A stretch of 44,874 nt of DNA from positions 1 to 44,874 of IMG/VR virus record IMGVR_UViG_3300031841_005919. One strand, written 5' to 3'. The translations under genes were made by a program, and so were the position numbers. Positions within the stretch are counted from its first letter, which is position 1; each line of letters opens with the position of its first letter. The notes under the pieces are model-generated. The model made no database searches and was not told the DNA's origin. It worked only from the letters and a program-made list of their open reading frames with translations. This document shows positions 10,201 to 16,871 of the stretch, piece after piece. The stretch comes from a virus.

Positions 10201-12958
10201 TACTAAAATCTGGTCTCGGGGGTGCAGCTAGTTTAGGAAGTGTAAAATCAACTGAAGGGACTCTTATACATTTAATATAATCACACAATAAGCCTGTTAA
10301 CCAACTAGTATTAAAGAATTGTTCCCAAAGTTGTTTAAGGCTTATACATTGATCTCCAAAAACTGATAATATTTCATCCGTTCCATAATTGACCTTCAAT
10401 TGGTTTTCGATGTCAAGTATTTCTTTAATGTTTCTCCAGTTCTCTATCGGATCTGATATATTGTTTTTGGTCCAAAGCTCTATTGGATTATATTCTCCTT
10501 TAGAGAAGCCAGTCACTTTCATCGTGTGTTTTACAATATATGCAAGGCCCTTTTTTCCTAATCCCAAATCTTCACAAGATAGCCCTATATTGAAAAAGCT
10601 ATTTGTTTCTGACATCTCTTCAACTTGCGCAAGATAGCCAACAGTTCTTGGGTTTTTAAGAGCTGGCACCTCTTTTAAGAGATTGGCAATACTTCTAACT
10701 GGGGCTCCTGCTGCTGAAAACGCAAGGACATCTAAACCTTTTCCATTTTTTGAAGGGCCGAATTGAAACCTAATCTCTGATTGTTGGAGTCCTGAAAATC
10801 CCTGAAGCCTTAATCTTCCCTGATCATCTGTTCCAAACTCAAAATCCTCAAACCTTGAATCAATGAACCTCCTTAACTGAGGTGCAATCTGAGTAAGGCG
10901 ACCAGCCTCTGTGTTTCCATTAAAATCTGAAGGTGTGATTACAACATTATCTTTGTTGCAGTTTTTTTGTGCAGATCTGAGATTTTCAGCTGTCTTAGTC
11001 AGCATTCTCTCTAGATCAAAGAAAGATATTCTTAACTCAGTTAAATCAGAAAACTTTGGATTTGACACCCGAGATATGTCCTGTCTGCGGCCTGATGACA
11101 ATGTATCAACGATTCCTGATACCAACTCCGTAGCCGGCACAGTTATATTGGTGTTACCAAAGACCCCCAAATCTGCAGATGTTTGGTCTATCGTTTGATT
11201 ATTATTATAGTTTTCTAGCGTACTTTCCCTTAGGATACGAGCAATCTCTCTTTTTCTCTTGTTAGCTAAAGCTCGATATTCCTCATATCTCCTCTGCTGT
11301 TCTTCCTCATCTATAGGATCCCCATCACAAGAGACGGATATGTCTGGAGCTGGTGGACGCGGGGGCTGCTCTTCAGCTACTGATGTACTTTGTTCTGTTT
11401 CCCTAAGCCTGACTCCTTCTTGTATTAGTGCTAGTTTTTCTCTATTTATTTCAAATTTAGCCCTATAAACATCCCCAGGTCTTAAAGACGGAGACCTGAA
11501 TTCAATAAACTTTATTAAGGGACTTTCTTCGTTTTCGCGCTCGATAATATCGTACTTTTGCGCTCCATCAAGCAAAGTGTATTTCTCAATCGAAACATCT
11601 GTCGACAAAACATATTCAGTCTGTGGTGCATATGTAGCGTCATGATTTGGAAATACATCTGACGGTGGATTATATAAATCCTTGAATTCATTAGATTCTG
11701 GATCTAAAATCCATAAATCAGGCTTGTTGTAGAATTTTAATATTGCGTCGAGCGCTAGATCTTCTAGTTCTTTAATTTTTCTTTGGTATCGCAAAAACCT
11801 GGTTGGGCCATCGCCCTCTCTGAACCTAGGAGGTAAGTTGTCGAGTGTGTATTCTGTCTCGTGAAAAAACCCTATCCTAGTTGAATCAATATCAAAAGGT
11901 GGAGGATCTGTAAGCGGATCAGGCTCAAATGCGCGCCGAATTGAATCATAAACAGACGGCGAAACCTCCGAGGACTCTATTGGTTGCTCTGTTGTGACTG
12001 CGATCATCGCGTCATAAAGAACACTTCTCTGGTCTTGTGGGATTATGCTATACCTTAGCGTTCCGAAATAGGAGGACCTTATTATATAATCATCTGGTGA
12101 TTCTTCAAACCCAAAGCGAAGACGCTCAGCGGAAGAGACTTGGTCCTCATATCTTCTTAAGAATTCTATTCCTTTTTCCTTAACTCCGATATAATCTACA
12201 AAATCTGACCGGGGTTCGAGGATATCTTCCGTGTTTTCTAGTTTTTGTGTCAAGGTACCTTGCACAAATGCCGAATAAAGCCCCAGTAAGACGACGTCAT
12301 AGGCAGAAGATCCCTCACCGAATACCCGAGGGTTGTGATAGTAAGAAGTGGCTCCTACGCTTGTTCTAGGCCGCCAGCCATGCATCACTGCTAGGGTTGC
12401 TTCTCCTAAAGTTCCCATCTCTGAATCAAAAAGCCTAAAAATCAAGTCTATTAGCGTTGATGTGTAGCGACTGTTCAAATAAGAATTTAGTTCATCGAAT
12501 GGAAGTAATCCGGGTACTACAGACATCGTTCCACCAGATGGAAGCTGAACTTGTCTTTCCTGGTAATCCGGCTGCGACGCTAGAACGTCTTTCTCTATTT
12601 TCTGCAACTCTTCAAAATCTCTATTAACAGAAAATTTTGTGAAGAGATAGTTTAAAATATGGAATTGATTATCTAGCTGAAACTTTACTAAAAACTTTTG
12701 CATATTACTATCAAAAGTAGCTGCTTGCATTTTTGATAATGTTACGCCAGTTGCACAATCAAACCATCCTTCTGGATCCTCCAAGGATGGATTCGCATCA
12801 TTTGGATCCACTAATGAAGAATAATCAACTATTGCTCCGAGGGCTCGTTTGACTACTAGAATGTCTCTACCGACGTCACCCAACTTTCTAGGCCCAAAAT
12901 CAACACGTTCTTTTGTTTGTGGGTTTCTAAGTTCTAGTTTAAAAAATCTTATAGCCAT
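1247..12958 (-). CDS. Giant virion structural protein, baseplate/tail associated (3903 aa)
   Basis: A single uninterrupted frame of 3903 codons fills about a quarter of the window. The N-terminal 100 residues look like a peptidoglycan-binding-type fold: LGDVGRDILVVKRALGA near residue 26 and a FLVKFQLDN helix near residue 88 recall the G-x-x-V-x-x-L-Q and F-Q motifs of that family. Around residues 900-1000 there is a hydrophobic stretch (IFGWYAQLIDTLIEKW, LLCAFAKTLLDIL) of a kind seen in very long structural proteins of marine T4-like phages. Much of the rest is charged and Tyr/Asn/Arg-rich, without recognised domains. No signal peptide, collagen repeat or tape-measure-like long coiled coil was seen. 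It sits between a spike-like protein and gp25, so a role in the baseplate or an attached appendage is inferred. The start lacks a Shine-Dalgarno sequence but has GATTTATCAAT directly before ATG. Confidence 0.7.
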   Translation of the reverse strand: MAIRFFKLELRNPQTKERVDFGPRKLGDVGRDILVVKRALGAIVDYSSLVDPNDANPSLEDPEGWFDCATGVTLSKMQAATFDSNMQKFLVKFQLDNQFHILNYLFTKFSVNRDFEELQKIEKDVLASQPDYQERQVQLPSGGTMSVVPGLLPFDELNSYLNSRYTSTLIDLIFRLFDSEMGTLGEATLAVMHGWRPRTSVGATSYYHNPRVFGEGSSAYDVVLLGLYSAFVQGTLTQKLENTEDILEPRSDFVDYIGVKEKGIEFLRRYEDQVSSAERLRFGFEESPDDYIIRSSYFGTLRYSIIPQDQRSVLYDAMIAVTTEQPIESSEVSPSVYDSIRRAFEPDPLTDPPPFDIDSTRIGFFHETEYTLDNLPPRFREGDGPTRFLRYQRKIKELEDLALDAILKFYNKPDLWILDPESNEFKDLYNPPSDVFPNHDATYAPQTEYVLSTDVSIEKYTLLDGAQKYDIIERENEESPLIKFIEFRSPSLRPGDVYRAKFEINREKLALIQEGVRLRETEQSTSVAEEQPPRPPAPDISVSCDGDPIDEEEQQRRYEEYRALANKRKREIARILRESTLENYNNNQTIDQTSADLGVFGNTNITVPATELVSGIVDTLSSGRRQDISRVSNPKFSDLTELRISFFDLERMLTKTAENLRSAQKNCNKDNVVITPSDFNGNTEAGRLTQIAPQLRRFIDSRFEDFEFGTDDQGRLRLQGFSGLQQSEIRFQFGPSKNGKGLDVLAFSAAGAPVRSIANLLKEVPALKNPRTVGYLAQVEEMSETNSFFNIGLSCEDLGLGKKGLAYIVKHTMKVTGFSKGEYNPIELWTKNNISDPIENWRNIKEILDIENQLKVNYGTDEILSVFGDQCISLKQLWEQFFNTSWLTGLLCDYIKCIRVPSVDFTLPKLAAPPRPDFSIFGWYAQLIDTLIEKWNEFLTQLLCAFAKTLLDILKVPCTDRLQDELYGSGSSSTPTIKRALIEGLIDLNLSDENVEKSKQLIDEMALFLTGEELCRVLQGGEIDSPTMNMILRLAERIGIEETDTEDKLRAFFETISIFLPPDFCDNLSQSTSVLGSASCAETSSFLDQIRRRMLANDATDEEIQQAVDIANKNLLGQAEALRRFGEEGLNAILPSIMDFSDPNSLLPSLPERLGSQISSTVASLFEPAKMGYVSSLTNFGPALFLNSIRLADPKDPEYNQESNIIVQTILENLKLYTALGPGEGAADERRLTQQLAILYQIYELETVTGGKKVVKIYADNDNSRNPTPQTLVGNNAFPYIGYEAAKSTTRPLFLRPVGFMQDSFFVVNNDGEIRNYPMVGAVRGQPTSIADLGNNLDSGVLRDFGFVTAYKLIKEASEREDGSVRPEEVNNFLRERIGERLQQLQALLQTHLENISNTITEESYLKILKDVLKLTFETRRENQQDPSLTNVEIVDVEQITPNRQAVKLEFAVPALGNLRPIITLNEFTSTGQTNRFDPYTIEVRGSPLFRQDQIFEYCDTIPGPGLNEETITGDQARDRDIFERAIQGIPAGIYTRRELFARKFWESVKRKVDFIYDNRPGEQQRAENEEETRQRADLGNYLNNFLRNHIYNSEAPKFFEGVFEQVLFSLRRSRIYDEEGYYPELRRRVNGEVYFSEEEGCYKNRYNVSQFGLLSFEKIVTDDIADQIALEMSKPENNLYNLDVDDPSPIDKAIQNVCLVGFVRICILELVLKGSIAYPVWDVEGVADEPFMRDFFIRFVEEEIRRHPSLSGKWEQVAERVTGIEQPKAALRDIVQKQLTKVQGLSKKIFQNDPDLDYFNWFVKFFVPQTEVSRIIANRDTAGTRIVGDRRDVPDKIFWEHPILSPGVSDRALSLGPRSVENGGFYNRPYDLLAGNDPFFHIEHCLEVMGPLADLENLVLPTNEIMAEILNPEPESAYNTDLGPGFARFRDVRRLSISSAYDRVSLPAINLNDYDISSTVQLPQDARGSAAETSDDLNALHEIFHIDDFIDGLNSALNYDHLEKIILHHRGLMHYDENPGNAPGGLLRNTSVREANARPEVIRRTPTRFITTKRRIIKFEQDFISHEKENLFPDNNFSLTAYSEELYNDPVSYSSQVDNPDAASSYQTLRNKISPLRGEETKYYILPSDGEELLALRASGFSVAEAIDDGRFSRYITEENGIATNDETPAGSGVVRSRTFRNERSANDPKNTYIQAAQPQDRGKGRTLGKHKQLTPEGPTGNENDILRHRRDENSQESEVIFENKLGLVESAEFERIKEQYGPVHEETWVETVFDFSDSASIITGLFGSFSIGETFDPAVLEFMPDFTVSRALREDLQVAMDKLYADRDSRDLNNGAPIIANASVDGMKDERLSQYGRVLYTKQTDDPDRPDVFIARPMGINPQTNTTMTHHWITDIRASFPPSRMFEYQGNDTIPFEDRKSGDEQIAKQRESRKHVLSHSGFGAGSVPSTDEIYPPNFYKIPMRVLVTQVYISEGQEGSTFARRRRAAIPREVYCRVVLPKYIREMHNPDSLQENINDLNFAMSQIMTEYRVFVDAFLRSNGIEPEDPGRRVRVLDEARRANDRFPDFSTDFTRNHVADRLNPNVNEDSPIQYCSIERIYSKVFETETKSANYNSTEELDGLFRDRGSLMSKDEPAPQGDRGIPGSPEVPDLSRQILNEDGSRQAWTEDRIYDYMRAMQSYNLFYKMTKDQNMTSDQTSFHRTVFSLKNIFKWYMKNRRDNTLWGALTPPLGTTRSGSRLKERPTQLLPLAMSYSEKLSEPGTFGNLAPGELGRRNVREGWDITDDFPIFAEWAIGILPDKRYNLYRNVIRDSFDDRDGPNLDGDKREIWQQPGLVTLYPGSEDVNNIESYIAPGERGPWNAEINKFDLSSWDFYSNGTSGLVSDGLGTQLINYNRYEHTPFNNVGSSPFLNDGIFSFADFKTFMKTLISRLLLDSFLSRTLNTGLDIYDFASFYQANENRNTGVILNLLRSRNIEEGFNFENVRIYRRNPGRNLNVSGDDVDDLVRALLHIIEKLYIISARQAAFRNISEATRENMEILHAPYKFRLLYRLIQTIQTGNHSPEENLMLLAVFSSYNLETNILYAHHENARPNRRVENVDNLIYDNHQQRFDQDNPAGSPMLNWAVACIHFMAVAHRQMAEDIDLFAPSRAEYNVLKDIFVVQVASRQLYYLTTPPAVEEGLVSTAAGSRRVDNERFSGRLAVHENTSDVGYVAGDDHINQDADVLWERIRRRILNYVAQGRASISDIVRFTNRLFIFLNGTFNFTEEEITRPDSPRGSTFENNHLIFEALSNNDFSPPVFSQKYAEKYREAFEQFNQYKTELMSSPNTYLDIEESAYVRGLLSQEQILAVQNGDITSFITKLDYAQFRDMFVDLGDLSRFDPEVRYISGIIQELAGRLQPAETMEQYFKRTVPGLVPGTKFSFADHTINRSFDVVDRFTESWNAAYGQHTGITAALMGSSLLSNAVLSSRVLRDLAEQSEINQVSRLVANAFVLDPTGLEPAAYNRFVTRDDGIIQQVSEEFRSFHMFGIGDEKIFCVPVAEAKKQISGPDIGIIDCFDLSTFRQDYINLQPWLTDQLIESPDAKQIFQYIFPVKRYQAVSTAFVTSCLAGYSRMPTILQTPKASLAALMGIVSTNRSSRAELLEGFSQGEFLKQIMDNPTSNQKALECFGFPYPEDFLSQFIDLLSELITSFPSILFRGIASVADPAYKEMKLHWENCDIDKLNFSGVQFAPTYKEGDMTAGLMGTPDGNRDSSYSMIFPSYPIDMFAATANLAANPLSSTSWERLRRVIERLTGYIIKGNISLLDQGFNFQSSCLEDGVEWPGDRSWNFDRYGHPLSPLTVLALTFPELKGEVRQRELRGCPNDPEAPYSREAIDANACEDQDSEEPPFGPISDLEEE

Positions 12959-12963
12959 ATTGA

Positions 12964-12969
12964 TAAATC
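12964..12969 (-). promoter_or_regulatory. GATTTA element 5 nt before the giant gene start
   Basis: The minus strand reads AAGATTTATCAAT then ATG. This closely parallels CACTATTTATCAGT-ATG before the gene starting at 43763. No Shine-Dalgarno sequence is present. The element is one mismatch from the TATTTA consensus and is followed by a 5-base spacer. Confidence 0.35.
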
Positions 12970-14403
12970 TTAATTGACAGTATTGTGTCTACTATTAATG
13001 AAAACTTCCGAGTTTTCGTTTAGATAATTAGTAATCCTATTGAAATTGTTTACGTCTATCTTTAAGCCGTCTAGACGATTATTAACGCCTTCCAGAACTG
13101 TTAACAGACCTGTCCAAGTGGTGTATGGGTTCTGTATTGTGACAGCTGAAGGTATTGGCAAAAGATCAAAAGCGGTAGAAGTTGTTGCATTAAACTTGTT
13201 TTGTGCGGCGACAAAGTTATCTAGACGCCTATTAACTTGCTCTACCAATTTTAATATGGATTTTAAACACTCGACCAGATTATCACCAAGAACCATAGGA
13301 TGCTGGGGTATAGATTCTCCATCTCTATTTGTTCCATTTTCTGCTATCAGGTGTATGCCGTTATTTCTTTTTATCCTATTACCTTGAGAGTTCCAAGATT
13401 CATCTGGTCCTCCTGTTACTATCTTTAGATCTTGTCTTGAGTGCATTCTCAACTTGTCTGCTTTGATCATTATCCCACTTGTTGGAGCGACTTCATTTGT
13501 ATCTTCATCACCAGATCTTATTCTTTCAGTTACTTTAAAATTCTTGTCGATTATCGTCATTTGACTTATGTAAATTCTTGCAGCATCCATAACCATGCCG
13601 GGGTGGTTCCCACCGGTTAATGATATTCCTTTTACTTCTGGTGGAAAACTAGTATTGAAGCTAGGCCCCAAGACTATTGGGCTTCCATTTATCTCCTCTA
13701 AAGGGAAAGGAGCCATGCGGCCAACAACTATATCAATCGCGCCGGCACCCATGTGATCAGAAAATCCTGAATTATACTTTCTCGAGAATAAGCTATTAGA
13801 ATATGTTTGACTATTTTGAGGTGCAGAATCTCTACCGAGAAGTATGAGAGTATTATTGCTTCCCTGTATTATATGATCTCCTGGTCTCTCAAAAGGAGCT
13901 GGGTTTGGTTCATCTAGTTCAGAATCACCTATACCGTCTTGAGGAGACCCTATGCCTAAAAAATTATCAGTATATGGTACATGGTTTTTAGGTTTACCTT
14001 TTACCATTGCAGAAGGGTTCTCCTCTACTTGAAATGTTTCTCCGCGTCTAGATAAAGTCTCCCCCTCTGGCCCTACTACACCTAAAGTATTGGCTGGACT
14101 GTCTTCTTGTGGGCTTGAGGTCTGCCTTGCCAGCATTTGTGCTGGGCTGACTTGCTTAGGATTGGAGCCTATTGAAGAATCAACGTCTGTCTCTATTAGG
14201 GAAGAGTACTCAGAATTTCTTAAAGTCTTATCATATCTTGCACGGAGCAGATTCATGGCATCGGACTCATTCCTGCCGACTACAGTAGTTGAAAAGGTCT
14301 TACCCTCTATCTCTACAGACCAAGAAGCTCTCGTTTTGCCATCTTCTGTTTTCTGAAAAGAATAAACTGGCTTTTTAGTTATTTTATTTTTAAGTTCTGA
14401 CAT
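12970..14403 (-). CDS. Baseplate hub/spike-like structural protein (477 aa)
   Basis: The N-terminal third (residues 1-130) is polar and Ser/Pro-rich. It begins with a beta-hairpin-like section (TRASWSVEIEGKTFSTTV). The middle shows GDHIIQGSNNTLILLGRD and a G-A-G-A-I-D-I-V-V-G-R strand near residues 172-227. Later comes a segment of alternating polar and hydrophobic residues, SGIMIKADKLRMHSRQDLKI near residues 308-328, of the type found in OB-fold/beta-helix spike proteins (gp5/gpV-like). The C terminus is helical, with LVEQVNRRLDNF and LEGVNNRLDGL. Position next to the giant tail protein, gp25 and gp6 supports a central hub or spike role, but no lysozyme domain is visible, unlike T4 gp5. The structural assignment is reasonably sure; the exact counterpart is not. 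Confidence 0.55.
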   Translation of the reverse strand: MSELKNKITKKPVYSFQKTEDGKTRASWSVEIEGKTFSTTVVGRNESDAMNLLRARYDKTLRNSEYSSLIETDVDSSIGSNPKQVSPAQMLARQTSSPQEDSPANTLGVVGPEGETLSRRGETFQVEENPSAMVKGKPKNHVPYTDNFLGIGSPQDGIGDSELDEPNPAPFERPGDHIIQGSNNTLILLGRDSAPQNSQTYSNSLFSRKYNSGFSDHMGAGAIDIVVGRMAPFPLEEINGSPIVLGPSFNTSFPPEVKGISLTGGNHPGMVMDAARIYISQMTIIDKNFKVTERIRSGDEDTNEVAPTSGIMIKADKLRMHSRQDLKIVTGGPDESWNSQGNRIKRNNGIHLIAENGTNRDGESIPQHPMVLGDNLVECLKSILKLVEQVNRRLDNFVAAQNKFNATTSTAFDLLPIPSAVTIQNPYTTWTGLLTVLEGVNNRLDGLKIDVNNFNRITNYLNENSEVFINSRHNTVN

Positions 14404-14421
14404 TGTTAGCTACCAATAAAC

Positions 14422-15024
14422 CTACTGTATTATAACACCATAAGAATAGTCAAAGTTATAGGGAAAAGCTATCTGAACTTTGCTTTCTAAACTTGGCGTC
14501 TTTTTTCCGTCCTCATTATTGAGTGCCATATAAGCCTTGGGGTATCTCTGAATCTGCTTTAACTGCCTTAGAGATACAGATGATGACCCCTCTTCTCTTA
14601 GAGTCTTTATAGCTTCGTCTATTGACTTAGGGGTTTTACTAAACTCTTTTATCTTCTTGAAATATACGTCTGCATTTTCAGGCTGAGGTAGGCAAGCACA
14701 CAGTTCTTGTATATAGACAATGGCTTCTAAAATCTTTGTATTGGACTTTGTTGAGCCCTTCTTTACTGTTGCGGGCGACGCTGTTTTTAAACAATATTCA
14801 ACAAACGTGTCATCATATTTTGATTTAAATTGACCCAAAGTCAAGATACTGGTGTATAATATTAAACCTGAAAACTTTATATTGAAGTGAGGTTTATCGT
14901 TTTTTCCCTGAATGTGCTCGTAGGCTATTGTGTTTAAAATATCTTCTCTTTTTCCGCCTGCGGGATGTAATGCCGGTTTTTTGCTTGTTGGGACTGGCAA
15001 GACTAGATTATCAAAGTTACTCAT
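14422..15024 (-). CDS. Uncharacterised protein in baseplate block (200 aa)
   Basis: The 200-residue product is not recognised. It is mixed helix/strand, with a hydrophobic strand FSGLILYTSILTLGQF near residues 51-66, a helix with IVYIQELCACLP near 107-118, and a C terminus ending in PYNFDYSYGVIIQ. There is no signal peptide. Its ATG overlaps the end of the preceding small acidic protein gene by eight bases, so the two are probably translated together. It lies between the late sigma factor pair and the spike-like protein. A minor tail or baseplate component, or a completion or assembly factor, is possible. It does not show the N-terminal pattern of T4 gp53. Confidence 0.5.
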   Translation of the reverse strand: MSNFDNLVLPVPTSKKPALHPAGGKREDILNTIAYEHIQGKNDKPHFNIKFSGLILYTSILTLGQFKSKYDDTFVEYCLKTASPATVKKGSTKSNTKILEAIVYIQELCACLPQPENADVYFKKIKEFSKTPKSIDEAIKTLREEGSSSVSLRQLKQIQRYPKAYMALNNEDGKKTPSLESKVQIAFPYNFDYSYGVIIQ

Positions 15025-15331
15025 CTTCTTCGTTATCCTCAGAATCTGTGCTAGCCTTTATCATGTCAAAAAGCTCTTGTTTGTCCTCTTCTGTTATATT
15101 CTGGCTTTCCTTTGAATCTTTACTAATCAACGCTGCAAGCTTTACGAGCTGTTCGTTTGATCTCTGGAGGGTTTCCAAATATTTAGCTGCAATAAGGCCA
15201 ACTTCACGATGTCTATCATCGCCTGTTTGCATGTATTTCATAAGACTCATTAGCAGAGTCTTTGTTGCAGCCCTATCTTCTGTTATGTTATTTTTTGCTT
15301 GTTCTATGAAATTTTCAACTTTTTTTGACAT
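15017..15331 (-). CDS. Small acidic protein downstream of late sigma factor (104 aa)
   Basis: The protein is helical and unrecognised. It has a central basic-to-neutral helix region (residues 1-75) and a strongly acidic tail ending in DSEDNEEDE. The tail contains DKQELFDMIKAS, a short hydrophobic patch in acidic surroundings. In T4 the gp55 sigma factor and gp33 co-activator contact the sliding clamp through short hydrophobic/acidic C-terminal motifs, and this gene follows the gp55 homologue by 28 bases. A regulatory partner is therefore possible but unproven; the sequence does not otherwise resemble gp33. The ATG is preceded directly by AGTATTTAATAT and lacks a Shine-Dalgarno sequence. It overlaps the next gene by eight bases. 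Confidence 0.55.
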   Translation of the reverse strand: MSKKVENFIEQAKNNITEDRAATKTLLMSLMKYMQTGDDRHREVGLIAAKYLETLQRSNEQLVKLAALISKDSKESQNITEEDKQELFDMIKASTDSEDNEEDE

Positions 15332-15335
15332 ATAT

Positions 15336-15341
15336 TAAATA
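15336..15341 (-). promoter_or_regulatory. TATTTA element 4 nt before the 15331 start
   Basis: The minus strand reads AAAAAGTATTTAATAT then ATG, with no Shine-Dalgarno sequence. It lies in the 28-base gap after the sigma factor stop codon and is one of the clearest members of the recurrent start-proximal element. Confidence 0.4.
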
Positions 15342-15359
15342 CTTTTTACTCAAAAATAT

Positions 15360-16076
15360 TCACTCTTTATCCCACTTGGTTTTGAAATTTCTGTATCTCT
15401 CTCTGAGTTTATTAAGATTATTTACGACCTGTTTTGTATTAAGGCCTGTGAGTTCTCTAAGGTATAGATATATCGCTTTCTTATTGAAAATTTCTATGTC
15501 ATCAATGTTGTGCACGAGAACTTTTACTGCGTCTAGCACTGCCTTTTCATTCTTCTTTAAGCTTCCGGTATCCCATGTTTCCAAATTATCTAATAGAGTA
15601 TTCCAAAACTCCATCTCAATTCTTTGAGAAACATAAGATTCATTTGGGTCTGTAGTGCCAAGGATATCGGCGCCACCATTTTCGACAAGATTTTCAAACG
15701 AAACTTCTTTTTTTATCTTCTTAGAATTTACTTTAACCTTGTGTATGAACCAATTTTTTGTAACAACTGAGAAATATGAAAAAGCTTTAGAACCCTTATT
15801 TGGGTCATACTTGTTCAAGATTGTTGTTAACCACACCTTGCAATCTTCCCTGAGTGAGTCTATATTTGGCAGTATATTGAACTTATAAGTAAAAATGATC
15901 TTATTGACCATTTCACTAAAAGCCGGCTGGATTAAGTTTTCGTACAGCTCTGATCTCTCCTTGTGATCATGAGTTTTGCAGTAATCTATCACTGCTTGTT
16001 CATGCACCTTAGTAAAGTACAGGTTCTTTGTTCTCCGGCGACGGCGGCGAGGTTTTTTAACTTGTTCTGCAGACAT
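15360..16076 (-). CDS. T4 gp55-like late transcription sigma factor
   Basis: The 238-residue protein matches the gp55 family of sigma factors, which redirect host RNA polymerase to phage late promoters. An Arg/Lys-rich start (PRRRRRRTK) is followed by a sigma-2-like segment. Near residues 90-115 lies NKYDPNKGSKAFSYFSVVT followed by KNWFIHKVKVNSKK, the characteristic region 2 helix with aromatic residues for promoter melting. A C-terminal helical region with TKQVVNNLNKLRERYRNFKT may act as a region 4 remnant or beta-flap/clamp contact. T4 gp55 is 185 residues, so this one is somewhat longer, like the homologues in marine T4-like phages. Its promoter specificity in T4 is TATAAATA. The recurrent TATTTA elements in this window are candidate targets. 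Confidence 0.85.
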   Translation of the reverse strand: MSAEQVKKPRRRRRRTKNLYFTKVHEQAVIDYCKTHDHKERSELYENLIQPAFSEMVNKIIFTYKFNILPNIDSLREDCKVWLTTILNKYDPNKGSKAFSYFSVVTKNWFIHKVKVNSKKIKKEVSFENLVENGGADILGTTDPNESYVSQRIEMEFWNTLLDNLETWDTGSLKKNEKAVLDAVKVLVHNIDDIEIFNKKAIYLYLRELTGLNTKQVVNNLNKLRERYRNFKTKWDKE

Positions 16077-16082
16077 GGACTA

Positions 16083-16388
16083 TTATTCTCTATCTAGAGC
16101 AGCTTTTTCAGCCTCCTCCTCTTCTTCATCATCAAAAAGAAGATAATCAAAATTATCTATTTGCTCTACTAGATCAGTACCATGTTGTATGAGTTGGACT
16201 AGGGTTGGGTCTCCATAAAACATCTCCATTTCATGCACCCCTTTTACATGTGCCACATATTCTGATATCAATATTGATAAATTTGTAATATCTTCTTCTT
16301 TTGTTTTTATTATGTTGATAAGCCACCGAGCATAGAAAACAAAAAAAAGATTTATCACTATACTAACAATAAGAAATGCATACTCCAT
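16083..16388 (-). CDS. Small membrane protein, acidic tail (101 aa)
   Basis: The best start is ATG at 16388, overlapping the upstream stop as TGATG; a TTG one codon earlier is possible. Residues 1-22 form a single hydrophobic membrane segment (MEYAFLIVSIVINLFFVFYA), followed by a basic RWLINIIKTK, so an N-out anchor with a cytoplasmic helical domain is likely. The C terminus is very acidic (DDEEEEEAEKAALD). No family was recognised beyond resemblance to small membrane proteins common in large phages. It is coupled to the zinc-ribbon gene upstream and to the sigma factor gene six bases downstream. Confidence 0.6.
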   Translation of the reverse strand: MEYAFLIVSIVINLFFVFYARWLINIIKTKEEDITNLSILISEYVAHVKGVHEMEMFYGDPTLVQLIQHGTDLVEQIDNFDYLLFDDEEEEEAEKAALDRE

Positions 16389-16645
16389 CAATCTAAAGTC
16401 TCCATTTTTAAATCCCTTTTTTGGTTTTGCAAGTCTTTTTTTGCATCCTTTATAAACTCGTCGACCACGCGGCCGGGCTTGGATTTCGCTTCAATACTAG
16501 AATGTTTCTTTAATAAAAAACTAGGGATCTTTTTTATTGTTTTTATTTTTTTGCAAAGAATACACTCTTCCTGTTCATGAGACATGCTGTGACTGATTTC
16601 GAATTGCTCCTCACAAGAACAGCACTCATAAACATACCTAGGCAT
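16388..16645 (-). CDS. FmdB-type zinc-ribbon protein (85 aa)
   Basis: The N terminus MPRYVYECCSCEEQFE fits the FmdB-type zinc ribbon, with a CxxC at residues 8-11 and a second CxxC (CILC) at about residues 28-31 after a short His-containing loop. The remaining 50 residues are lysine-rich and probably disordered. Such small ribbons are frequent in phages and bacteria and their function is mostly unknown; nucleic-acid or protein binding is the usual guess. The start ATG lies three bases after the upstream stop. Confidence 0.65.
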   Translation of the reverse strand: MPRYVYECCSCEEQFEISHSMSHEQEECILCKKIKTIKKIPSFLLKKHSSIEAKSKPGRVVDEFIKDAKKDLQNQKRDLKMETLD

Positions 16646-16648
16646 TCT

Positions 16649-16870
16649 TTAATCTGAGCCTATGGTTGCTTTTGTTTCTTTTATCGCTTGTGGCGTTAAT
16701 GCCGCTTCTTCAGGGATCTTAAAATTTGGAGGGTTTCTCACAACAAGTTCCTCTGAATCACTTAATTCAAAGTTAAAAGAGTTAAGCACAGGAACAATAT
16801 CACTCTGCTCTAATAACGACTTTTGAAGTGCCATCATGATGGCTCCAAGTGCTTGGTTTGATAATTTCAT
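16649..16870 (-). CDS. Conserved small phage protein (73 aa)
   Basis: The sequence MKLSNQALGAIMMALQKSL followed by EQSDIVPVLNSFNF recalls a small family in T4-like marine phages with no known function. A helix (residues 3-20) precedes a short mixed domain containing VRNPPNFKIPEE and a Thr/Ala-rich tail. The ribosome-binding site is one of the best in the window: AAGGAG seven bases before ATG. It follows the HAD-like gene directly. Confidence 0.6.
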   Translation of the reverse strand: MKLSNQALGAIMMALQKSLLEQSDIVPVLNSFNFELSDSEELVVRNPPNFKIPEEAALTPQAIKETKATIGSD

Positions 16871-16871
16871 T

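Noticed and set aside
13040-13387. Plus-strand reading frames inside the structural genes
   Set aside because: They lie wholly within long minus-strand genes of clear quality, have no ribosome-binding sites of note and encode no recognisable proteins. The same applies to the other plus-strand frames except 34433-35221.
12970-14403. T4 gp5 lysozyme-spike
   Set aside because: Position and spike-like repeats fit, but no lysozyme active site (E-x8-D-x5-T pattern) is visible, so only a general hub/spike call is made.
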